6,862 bases of DNA. Origin: CAZJBP01 sp964544115. GTDB lineage: Bacteria > Verrucomicrobiota > Kiritimatiellia > UBA8416 > JADHWI01. Below the pieces are notes generated by a model. The model had not been told where the DNA came from. It searched no databases and saw only the letters and a program-made list of their open reading frames with translations. Made by a program: the position numbers and the translations under genes. The stretch covers positions 1 through 6,862 of the forward strand of contig CAZJBP010000181.1 of the NCBI GenBank assembly GCA_964544115.1, written 5' to 3'. This document shows, in pieces, positions 1 through 5,422 of this stretch (position 1 is the first letter of the stretch; the number at the start of each line of letters is the position of its first letter).

Positions 1-98
1 CGGTGGTGTCACGCAGAAACCCCTGGCCGCCGTTGGGCACGGTGTTTTGCGGGGTTGTGTTCAGAAAGATCTCCGCGGGGAGTAGATCGGAACCCTCA

Positions 99-431
99 AT
101 GCAGACCGCGGTCTTGGCATCGGTGTTCGGATTTCCGGGCGTCGGACAACTCATGCAGAAGCGCTGGGCGGCGGGGGTTGCTTTCGCCAGTGTATTCGCG
201 GTGGCCCTGTCCGCCTTCCTGTTCGAGGTTTGGACTATCATGGACGCATTCTATGGCTTCGCCTTCCACTTCGACACTGCGCCCGCCCCCAACATTCGAC
301 TGACCCGTCTGTTCGTGACCTTCTCCGTCGCGATCGCGGTCTTCATCGCCAACGTGATCGACGCCATTACCGCCCAAGCGCGTCTGGATCGACAGCGCCG
401 CCAAGCGCGTCTTACGCCACCTCCGCTCTGA
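99..431 (+). CDS. Small two-helix membrane protein, unassigned
   Basis: This is a 110-aa protein. Seen: residues 11-26 carry a glycine/proline turn (GFPGVGQLMQKRWAAG) followed by a hydrophobic helix at about 24-46. A second hydrophobic helix lies at about 68-90, then a basic, Arg/Gln-rich tail ending in prolines. The FPGxGQ...+RW.AG pattern before a helix, with an 'NVIDAITAQ' exit from the last helix, resembles small TM2-like / DUF5683-like inner-membrane proteins. Their molecular role is generally unknown. The frame stays open leftward to the window edge. I chose ATG 99 because the 32 residues before it look non-conserved and the recognisable pattern begins right after it. The only purine-rich stretch upstream (77-82) is rather far away, so an upstream start is possible. 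No same-strand partner is close downstream. Function is not assigned. Confidence 0.72.
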   Translation: MQTAVLASVFGFPGVGQLMQKRWAAGVAFASVFAVALSAFLFEVWTIMDAFYGFAFHFDTAPAPNIRLTRLFVTFSVAIAVFIANVIDAITAQARLDRQRRQARLTPPPL

Positions 432-658
432 TTCACTTTGGCTGCAGACGCCTCTCTAAGACCTGCAAAAAAAGCCGACTCGGCAGGACTGGCATTCTCA
501 CTGATGAGAACAGCGAAGCGCCATGATCTCGCCGCCACTGAGGCAAATGTCCTCCACTCGAACAACGAAAGATCCCTTCTAATCACAGCTTCAATATGTT
601 CGCATTAAGGTGGTTACACGCACACAACGGTGCACACATCAACCCTCTGTGTCGCTGA
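432..658. other. Noncoding stretch with short hairpins
   Basis: I find no convincing gene here. Codon patterns on both strands are irregular, and base composition is visibly less GC-rich than in the flanking genes. It contains a minus-strand terminator-like element (467-484) and a perfect hairpin at 495-510 (TTCTCA, loop CTGA, TGAGAA). A GCACACA direct repeat occurs around 619-637. A GGCCC-AA-GGGCC inverted repeat follows just to the right, at 661-672. No tRNA cloverleaf or known ncRNA was recognised. The CTGATGAG at 501-508 resembles part of a hammerhead core, but the rest of that core is missing. Confidence 0.5.
467..484 (-). terminator. Minus-strand terminator-like hairpin plus T-run
   Basis: Read on the minus strand, the palindromic GCCGAGTCGGC is followed directly by seven T residues, the layout of an intrinsic terminator. 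The stem is short: the 11-bp palindrome allows only four base pairs around a 3-nt loop. An alternative CCTGC/GCAGG pairing (462-466 with 483-487) competes with it. No well-supported minus-strand gene lies immediately upstream to be terminated. The only candidate, a 70-codon frame over 583-795, looks like an antisense shadow. On the plus strand the A-run precedes the stem, so it does not terminate the 110-aa gene. Confidence 0.25.
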
Positions 659-811
659 GTGGCCCAAGGGCCGTTCATAATACGCAGCATTAAGATCCGT
701 GTCGGCCCGAGGTTTGCTAATGTTGTGGATGCCGCCCGATGCCATGGTGCGGAGATGGAGACGAATAGGAGGGATGCACTCAACGTGCTTTTCACAGCGG
801 ATGTGAGGTAA
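659..811 (+). CDS. Possible 50-aa ORF or gene remnant
   Basis: This is a GTG-started frame immediately after an in-frame TGA, giving 50 residues. There is no clear ribosome binding site, so it may be the tail of a decayed gene rather than a working one. The sequence does look protein-like: a beta-like start (FIIRSIKIRV), a probable helix at residues 18-30, then DALNVLFTADVR. By eye, residues 16-47 can be laid on the phosphocarrier HPr fold (helix 1, a strand, then the 'NAKSIMGVL' region). The phosphorylated His of the GLHARP motif is absent, and the chain stops before the last strand and helix. That alignment is faint and unchecked. It could equally be chance, and I assign no function. Confidence 0.18.
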   Translation: MAQGPFIIRSIKIRVGPRFANVVDAARCHGAEMETNRRDALNVLFTADVR

Positions 812-816
812 CAGCC

Positions 817-1080
817 ATGGAAAGTCTATACGCCACGATGATCACCCTCCTGTTCTCAGCCTGGGTATGGGATCTGAAGGGACAGGTTGCCACCCCGCAG
901 AGAGAAAACGGAGCCCGTGAACTGCGCCCGGCGCCCTTGAGCGATGACTCGCCCGCCCGCCCATCAGCGGCAAGCAGACGGCAGCCGCAGCCCCAAAGAC
1001 ACCGCGATTCTTCTCCTGACTTTGAGGAGGCTCGTGGCATCTCGCGGAGCAATGGCGTGCCGACGTGGGTCATCAAGTAA
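817..1080 (+). CDS. Possible 87-aa small protein, weak
   Basis: Seen: a GAGGT motif at 805-809 sits 7 nt before ATG 817, a good ribosome-binding arrangement. That is the main argument for the gene. The first 19 residues are largely hydrophobic (MESLYATMITLLFSAWVWD) and could form a short membrane anchor. From about residue 25 the chain is low-complexity, rich in Pro, Arg, Ser and Gln, with no domain I recognise. It overlaps no other confident gene. The stop lies 209 bp before the next one. The preceding small frame (659-811) ends 5 bp upstream of this start. Codon usage is mixed and unlike the strong GC-third-position bias of the confident genes. It may be a real small membrane protein, a leader, or chance. 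Confidence 0.25.
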   Translation: MESLYATMITLLFSAWVWDLKGQVATPQRENGARELRPAPLSDDSPARPSAASRRQPQPQRHRDSSPDFEEARGISRSNGVPTWVIK

Positions 1081-1146
1081 ACCACCGCGCGTGGCCATCC
1101 ACCCGGGGCGGCCCTGTGCCTCGCGGCTGTATCATTCTTGTGAGGG

Positions 1147-1175
1147 TTGCACCCCTGCACCGTCCCGTGTATAGT
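1147..1175 (+). promoter_or_regulatory. Sigma-70-type promoter for the 1290 gene pair
   Basis: TTGCAC (1147-1152) and TATAGT (1170-1175) are separated by exactly 17 bp. The -10 matches consensus at 5 of 6 positions; the -35 at only 3 of 6 (the TTG). Transcription would start near 1182, giving a leader of about 108 nt before ATG 1290. The leader is GC-rich and holds a perfect palindrome CGGGGCCCCG (1255-1264). A GTCCT/AGGAC pair (1229-1233 with 1270-1274) would end next to the ribosome binding site at 1275-1280. Whether that fold matters is unknown. Confidence 0.45.
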
Positions 1176-1289
1176 CCCCGCCTGCAATCCGGGCGTTGCA
1201 ATTGGCGGACGGCGGGACGGTGACGGCGGTCCTGTTCGACGATCAGCGGCGATTCGGGGCCCCGCGTTGAGGACAAGGAGACGGCCACA

Positions 1290-1802
1290 ATGATCGCATG
1301 GAAGCAGAGCGCCATGGAGGCGGCCAATATCCTCCTTGGACGCCCGTCAGACAGCCTTGAGTTTACGGTGCTGATTCTGGTGGGGGCCATCGTGTTCCTC
1401 ATCCTCTTCCACGCGATCACGAAGCTCTTGTCGCTTCCGGTCACCGGCATCGCCATGGCTGGGTTGACACTCATCGTGCTCGCCGCCGCATGCGTTGGCG
1501 CAGGAGCCCTGGCCTTGGTTTATCTTGCGCCTCTCGCCTGTGTGCGTACCGCCCACCTCGGGCTTTGGGTGCCCTTTGCAGCGGCGCTCGTTGCCCTTGT
1601 TGTCGTCGTGGCGCCCGCCATGTGCCTTATCCACCGCAGCCGGTATGGCCAGAGCCTTGTCGCCTTGCTTCTGGGTGTCGGCGCTCTCGCGGCAACCCTA
1701 GCCCTGACCCACGCGGCTTACGGCGCTATCAAGAGCGGGGATCGGGAGTTCGAGCGCACCCGAAGCCGGACCGACACCGTCAACGAGTTTCTCAACCATT
1801 AG
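1290..1802 (+). CDS. Four-helix inner-membrane protein, unassigned
   Basis: This is a 170-aa protein. AAGGAG at 1275-1280 lies 9 nt before ATG 1290 and fixes the start. Four hydrophobic segments are visible at about residues 23-43, 52-80, 91-113 and 121-145. They are rich in Ala, Val and Leu and separated by short loops, with a basic loop (HRSRYGQ, 115-121) between helices 3 and 4. The last 25 residues form a charged, soluble tail (KSGDREFERTRSRTDTVNEF). No catalytic or binding motif is apparent and I do not recognise the family. The next gene, a lipoprotein, begins 12 bp after the stop, so the two are almost certainly cotranscribed and probably act together at the cell envelope. Confidence 0.82.
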   Translation: MIAWKQSAMEAANILLGRPSDSLEFTVLILVGAIVFLILFHAITKLLSLPVTGIAMAGLTLIVLAAACVGAGALALVYLAPLACVRTAHLGLWVPFAAALVALVVVVAPAMCLIHRSRYGQSLVALLLGVGALAATLALTHAAYGAIKSGDREFERTRSRTDTVNEFLNH

Positions 1803-1814
1803 GGGGGCGCAGTC

Positions 1815-2618
1815 ATGTCCTTCTCACGTGCGGCCATTCTCCTGACAGCCATTGGCTTGCTGGCGGCAGCCGGCGGGTGCCTGGATGCAACGACCTCGGT
1901 TGAGCTCAGCGCCGACGGCAGCGGTACCGTCACGGAGGTGGTCTACGTCACCCAACCGATGGAGCGGATGCTGGGCGTGATGTCAACCATGGCCCTTGGG
2001 ATGCTTCAGGGCAACACCAACGCCACGCCCATGGCAACCGGCATGGTGAACCGGGTCAAGTTCGAAACCCGAGCGGCCGGCATGGGCCGTGACGTGCGCC
2101 TTGTCACCCTCGCGAAGGCAGAACGCGGCGACGGCAAACACGGCGTCCGGGCCGTCTATGCGTTCAAGGACATCCGCCAGCTGCGCCTACCCGTTGACCC
2201 GCCCTACCCCATTCCCGACTTTGGCGAGGCCCCCAGCGGTGAAACCGCTCGCGTGACGTTCGACTATCAGCCCTCACCGTCCCCACTGCTGACGGCCTCA
2301 CTTCCCTGGGCCGTGGCGGCCCGCAAGGCCGTGCAAGCACGACAGACATCCCAGCCCACGACCCCGGTGTCCGAGGGGGACTCCGCTCTGCTGCGGCACA
2401 TCCTTGACGGCTTCCGCGTGCGCCTGCGGGTCAGCACACCCAGTGGAAGCGTCGTGCTGTACGACATGGATTTCGGGACGATGGTCCGCGACGCGTCTCT
2501 ACTGGAGCAGGTCGCGGCGCTCGGACCGGCTCGGGACATGAACGATGCGCTGGGACGCTACGCTGGGGTGTCCGGGTTCAAGATCGAGAACCAGTCGAAG
2601 GTGACGCTCCGGTTCTAA
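1815..2618 (+). CDS. Lipoprotein with LppM-like N-terminal pattern
   Basis: This is a 267-aa protein. The start at ATG 1815 follows a G-run (1802-1807) by 7 nt; that run overlaps the upstream stop. Residues 1-21 form a type II signal peptide: Arg5, a hydrophobic core 6-19, then AGGC with Cys22 as the lipidation site. Leu23/Asp24 follow, so there is no Asp at +2 (the E. coli inner-membrane retention signal); this would fit outer-membrane sorting if that rule applies here. Just after it comes a 'SVELSADGSGTVTEVVYV' strand pair (28-45). Such a DGSG hairpin after a lipid-anchored Cys is typical of LppM-like and related envelope lipoproteins of unknown function. The middle is a predicted soluble domain with a Pro-rich stretch (about 129-138). 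The C-terminus alternates as beta strands (FRVRLRVSTPSGSVVLYDMDF, then KIENQSKVTLRF). It is the second gene of a two-gene unit, downstream of a four-helix membrane protein. Confidence 0.85.
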   Translation: MSFSRAAILLTAIGLLAAAGGCLDATTSVELSADGSGTVTEVVYVTQPMERMLGVMSTMALGMLQGNTNATPMATGMVNRVKFETRAAGMGRDVRLVTLAKAERGDGKHGVRAVYAFKDIRQLRLPVDPPYPIPDFGEAPSGETARVTFDYQPSPSPLLTASLPWAVAARKAVQARQTSQPTTPVSEGDSALLRHILDGFRVRLRVSTPSGSVVLYDMDFGTMVRDASLLEQVAALGPARDMNDALGRYAGVSGFKIENQSKVTLRF

Positions 2619-2641
2619 CCGGCGCCTACCGCGCCTGAACC
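2611..2641. terminator. Hairpin across two convergent stop codons
   Basis: The lipoprotein stop (TAA, 2616-2618) and the opposite-strand stop (2626-2628) are 7 bp apart. The core inverted repeat is GGCGC (2621-2625), loop CTACC, GCGCC (2631-2635). An outer GGTTC (2611-2615) can pair with GAACC (2637-2641) across an asymmetric bulge. The structure is symmetric, so it would form in either transcript. No T-run follows on either strand, so if it terminates it does so unusually or with help. It may simply protect both 3' ends. Confidence 0.4.
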
Positions 2642-4095
2642 GCAGGGGATCCTTCGCCGCCCTGTGGATTCTGGCCGTCGCTACCGGCCAACGGCACGGC
2701 AAGGGTGCCGTTGAAGAACTCGATGACGTGGCCCTTCTCGATCAGCCAGCTGAGATGCGACAGCGTGTCGCGGCACGCATCCCCGGCAGCGGGCTGGCCT
2801 GGGTGGATCCGCTCGAGCAATTGCTCCCGGGTGCATCCGGGATTCGCCTGCAGGTCGGTGATCAAAGCCCGTATCCCCTCGACGACGTGCGTCGCATCCA
2901 TCGCCGACGGCGGTGTCGACGTCACGAAGTTCACTCCCCGGCCCTCTCCCGTTTTGAACACATGCAGGTGCATGTGGCGGAACGCCGCCCGAAGCGACAT
3001 CATCAAGGAAAGGGGGAACCGGTCCTCGCGGGCCAGCGCATCGCGCAGAGCGGCCTGCAAAGAGGGATCCTCCGTCTGCCGGGCGACCGCCATCGGCACG
3101 ATGGCTTTCTGCACCGCTTTAACCTGGCTTTCGGCCACGTTCCTGAGCATGAAGGCTTCGGCGGCCAGCCTCTGAACCGGCTCCGGCATATCCGGGTGCG
3201 GATTCTTCAGCTTGTACACGCTGTGCCGGCGACTCTCTTCTTTCCACTTCTCAACCAACTCCTGATCGTGGACCACCTCAATGCGCCGGCTGTAGTCCTC
3301 GAACGCCATGTGCGCATAACGCGACCGGTAGATCTCCTGCACCTTCGCCGTGTAGCTGTGGTGATTGGGCGGGCCGAGGAGCGTCCCGCTGAGCCCGCAC
3401 CTGGCCACGCATACGAACTGGCCGGTCGGCGGATCGCTCTCACGCTCCTCGACCTCAAAGATGTCGCTCATGTGCTGGGCAACAACGTGCGACCGCAGGC
3501 TCGCGGCATCCAGCGAAACGCTGCGGCAGACCTGGCACTGGAACAGAGGAACCCTGCCGTTCGGGCCGGGTTCGGGCTCGATCCGTACGTTGCACGCCTC
3601 TGGATTAGACAGAAAAATGTAGGCAATCTCCGTCAGCGGATACGCCCTGCGAGAGTGAGAGATCTTTCTCACGATGGAGGCCAGTCCATGCTGCTCGGGC
3701 AGGATCCGGACCTCGACAGGAACCCTGACGGCAGGCTGGCTTGCGTATGCCGGGCGCCCTCGCGGATCGCTCTCCCGGCGTGGCTCAGCGTCGCGGCGTC
3801 GGTCGTCACCCCGCCCGGGCCCCCCGCCCTGCCCCCCGCTCCGCCGACGATCATCGCGCCCGCCGCCACCCGCCCTCTGCGGCGGCCTGCGATCCCGGTC
3901 TCCTCCCGAGCGCGGGGGGCGGTCTCGCCCGCTGCGTCGCCCATCATCCCCGCTGACATCCTGGTACGCGCGGCCGCCACCGGGCGGCGTGCGCGCCCAC
4001 TGCGGCACAAAGTTCAATTGCAGGACGAGATCCCCGGCGACGGATGCCTCCGCGTCGTTCTCAACCGTTCCGCCTTCAACCGTTCCGTTCGTCAT
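2626..4095 (-). CDS. RG-rich C2H2 zinc-finger, winged-helix protein
   Basis: This is a 489-aa probable cytoplasmic nucleic-acid-binding protein. In order: an acidic N-terminus; a low-complexity Arg/Gly/Asp tract at about 37-115 with several RGG-like and DRRR repeats; a globular stretch 121-180. A canonical C2H2 finger, CX2CX12HX4H, follows with Cys187, Cys190, His203 and His208. A second Cys/His cluster (Cys229, Cys233, His245-His246) surrounds the block CGLSGTLLGPPN (233-244). Then come a charged region (250-300), helices with 'HMHLHVFK' (374-381), and a C-terminal winged-helix-like part (about 404-468) ending 'LSWLIEKGHVIEFFNGTLAVP'. From memory, proteins with this CGLSG...GPPN block occur in Verrucomicrobia-type genomes without assigned function; I cannot confirm it here. 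Start ATG 4095 has a GGGGAG 12 nt upstream, rather far. The long plus-strand frame over the same DNA has no domain features and is an antisense shadow. Role in RNA binding or regulation is inferred. Confidence 0.83.
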   Translation of the reverse strand: MTNGTVEGGTVENDAEASVAGDLVLQLNFVPQWARTPPGGGRAYQDVSGDDGRRSGRDRPPRSGGDRDRRPPQRAGGGGRDDRRRSGGQGGGPGRGDDRRRDAEPRRESDPRGRPAYASQPAVRVPVEVRILPEQHGLASIVRKISHSRRAYPLTEIAYIFLSNPEACNVRIEPEPGPNGRVPLFQCQVCRSVSLDAASLRSHVVAQHMSDIFEVEERESDPPTGQFVCVARCGLSGTLLGPPNHHSYTAKVQEIYRSRYAHMAFEDYSRRIEVVHDQELVEKWKEESRRHSVYKLKNPHPDMPEPVQRLAAEAFMLRNVAESQVKAVQKAIVPMAVARQTEDPSLQAALRDALAREDRFPLSLMMSLRAAFRHMHLHVFKTGEGRGVNFVTSTPPSAMDATHVVEGIRALITDLQANPGCTREQLLERIHPGQPAAGDACRDTLSHLSWLIEKGHVIEFFNGTLAVPLAGSDGQNPQGGEGSPAVQAR

Positions 4096-4117
4096 GGTGT
4101 CCCGTTGCTCCCCTGCC

Positions 4118-4132
4118 CCGCCAATTTGGCGG
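4118..4132. promoter_or_regulatory. Inverted repeat before the zinc-finger gene
   Basis: This is a perfect 15-bp inverted repeat: CCGCCAA, centre T, TTGGCGG. It lies 22 bp upstream of the ATG at 4095 and 4 bp upstream of the GGGGAG (minus-strand sense). In RNA it would fold as a five-to-six-pair GC-rich stem with a small AU-rich loop, directly before the ribosome binding site. In DNA it could be an operator. Its core matches the palindrome near the mutase promoter (6807-6818). Confidence 0.4.
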
Positions 4133-4154
4133 CGCCATGGGTCGTGAGTGGGGA

Positions 4155-4183
4155 AGCATACGCACTCCAGCCGCTTCAGGAAA
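4155..4183 (-). promoter_or_regulatory. Weak candidate promoter for the zinc-finger gene
   Basis: On the minus strand TTTCCT (4178-4183) and TATGCT (4155-4160) are 17 bp apart. The -10 matches 4 of 6 and the -35 3 of 6 consensus positions. It falls in the 118-bp gap after galactokinase, a gap long enough for a separate promoter. Read-through from the upstream sugar genes is equally possible. Confidence 0.25.
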
Positions 4184-4213
4184 GCACGAACTCCCTGAAC
4201 TCCGAACAGAGCC

Positions 4214-5380
4214 TCAGGGTTCGATCAGTTGCGCGCCTGCGGACGGGGTGATCAGGCGGCTCTCGCACTCGCGCCCGAAGCGCCGTCCATAGGCGGAGGA
4301 CAGCGCATGGGCCACGGTCTCGGCGTCACGCGGGTGCGCCAGCACCACCACACTGCCACCGAAACCTCCGCCGGAAAGGCGAGCCCCCAGCACTCCCGGC
4401 AGTTTCCTGGCGGTCCCCACAAGCATGTCCAGTTCCTCGCAGCTGTTCTCAAAATAGCGGATCGAGCTCTCGTGGGACGCGTACATCAGCGCCCCGAACG
4501 CGGCCAGATCGCCGCCCGCCAGGCAGTCGCGCGCCCTGAGCACCCGCTCGGTCTCGCCGATCGGGTGTGCCGAGCGCTTGGCTGCCAGCGGATCCATCCG
4601 GGCTGCGTGGGCCTCCCACTCGGCCCAAGAGACGTCGCGCAGGGCGCGGACGGGGTGCGGCAGCGCAGACGCAAAGTACGCTGCCGCCGCTTCGCAGGCG
4701 TGGCGCCGCTCGTTGTAGGCGCCGTCGGCCAGCGTGTGTCTCACGCCGCTGTCGCAGACCACGAAGCACGCTTCGTCTCCCAGGGGCACCGCCGCGATGT
4801 CCAGCGACCGGAAGTCGCTCATCACGAGGTGATGCTCCCGCGCGAAGAGGCTGGAGATCTGGTCGAGGAGTCCGCACTTCACGCCCGCGTAGTCATGCTC
4901 GGCCTTCTGGCCGATGCGCGCCATCTCCTTGCGGTCCACCTCGATCCCGAAACACGCCGCCAGAGCGAGTCCCGCCGACATCTCCAGCGCGGCCGAACTG
5001 GACAGGCCGGAGCCGACGGGAACGTTGCCGAGAAACAGCCCGTTGAACGCTCCCTCGACTCCCCGCGCGCGCAGACCGGCGTAGACGCCCTTGACGTAGT
5101 TCGACCACGGATGCGCGGTGGACGCAGCGGGGCGGGCCGCGTCAAACGAAACCTCCTCGTTCACATCCGCCGCCACGAGCGTGCAGGTCGTGCCTGGCGC
5201 GCGCGAAGCCAGGAAGAACGTGCCGTAGTCGATCGCCGCCGACAGCACGAGTCCCTCGTTGTAGTCCGTGTGGTTGCCCAGAACTTCCACGCGGCCAGGC
5301 GCATAGGCGGCGGACCCGGGGTCGCGCCCCCACTTCGCCCGATATGCGGCCAGAGCGGCCAGCCATGTACGACGATCCAT
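4214..5380 (-). CDS. galK: Galactokinase
   Basis: This GHMP-family kinase phosphorylates galactose to galactose-1-phosphate with ATP, the first committed Leloir step, in the cytosol. Its 388 aa match the usual length (E. coli GalK is 382). Seen: the galactokinase signature APGRVEVLGNHTDYNEG (27-43); the ATP-binding GHMP motif PVGSGLSSSAALE (121-133); the catalytic-Asp segment KCGLLDQISSLF with Asp173; and the third GHMP motif LSGGGFGGS (335-343). Arg30, His37 and Asp39 are in place. One departure stands out: position 36 is Asn where most galactokinases have Glu (GEHTDYN), a sugar-contacting residue. I recall GNHTDYN in some PVC-type homologues, so it may be a lineage trait or a sign of altered sugar preference. 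A GGGAGGG at 5387-5393 lies 6 nt before the ATG. The gene follows the mutase gene by 42 bp and is likely in the same transcript. Confidence 0.95.
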   Translation of the reverse strand: MDRRTWLAALAAYRAKWGRDPGSAAYAPGRVEVLGNHTDYNEGLVLSAAIDYGTFFLASRAPGTTCTLVAADVNEEVSFDAARPAASTAHPWSNYVKGVYAGLRARGVEGAFNGLFLGNVPVGSGLSSSAALEMSAGLALAACFGIEVDRKEMARIGQKAEHDYAGVKCGLLDQISSLFAREHHLVMSDFRSLDIAAVPLGDEACFVVCDSGVRHTLADGAYNERRHACEAAAAYFASALPHPVRALRDVSWAEWEAHAARMDPLAAKRSAHPIGETERVLRARDCLAGGDLAAFGALMYASHESSIRYFENSCEELDMLVGTARKLPGVLGARLSGGGFGGSVVVLAHPRDAETVAHALSSAYGRRFGRECESRLITPSAGAQLIEP

Positions 5381-5410
5381 AGAACACCCTCCCGCCCCAT
5401 CGCCGACCCA

Positions 5411-5422
5411 GGCGGAGCCGCC
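5411..5422. repeat. GC-rich inverted repeat after the mutase stop
   Basis: GGCGG-AG-CCGCC abuts the stop codon of the mutase gene (5423-5425), inside the 42-bp gap before galactokinase. It can form a small stem but has no following T-run. It could be a 3'-end stabiliser or a partial attenuator between the two genes, or chance in GC-rich DNA. Confidence 0.3.

Noticed and set aside
501..524. CTGATGAG followed by CGAAG, reminiscent of a hammerhead ribozyme core
   Set aside because: The stem II pairing, the conserved GAAA and the cleavage-site strand cannot be placed. The CTGATGAG is explained by the TTCTCA/TGAGAA hairpin.
583..795. 70-codon minus-strand ORF beginning MKSTLSASLLFVSIS, signal-peptide-like
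   Set aside because: No ribosome binding site is apparent before its ATG, and nothing after the hydrophobic start is recognisable. The opposite strand reads slightly more protein-like. Left as a possible shadow.
792..1187. 131-codon minus-strand ORF across the gene-poor stretch
   Set aside because: Composition is irregular and rich in Cys, Arg and Ser, with no motif. It would also cover the promoter of the plus-strand pair.
3750..3990. GC-rich, repeat-like DNA with CGG/GCC runs
   Set aside because: It is the coding sequence for the Arg/Gly/Asp tract of the zinc-finger protein. The units are irregular and not a tandem array or CRISPR.
2728..4251. 507-codon open frame on the plus strand opposite the zinc-finger gene
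   Set aside because: It has no domain pattern and is Arg/Pro/His-rich. The minus-strand frame carries a C2H2 finger, the GPPN block and a winged-helix-like end. Strong third-position GC bias produces long antisense frames.
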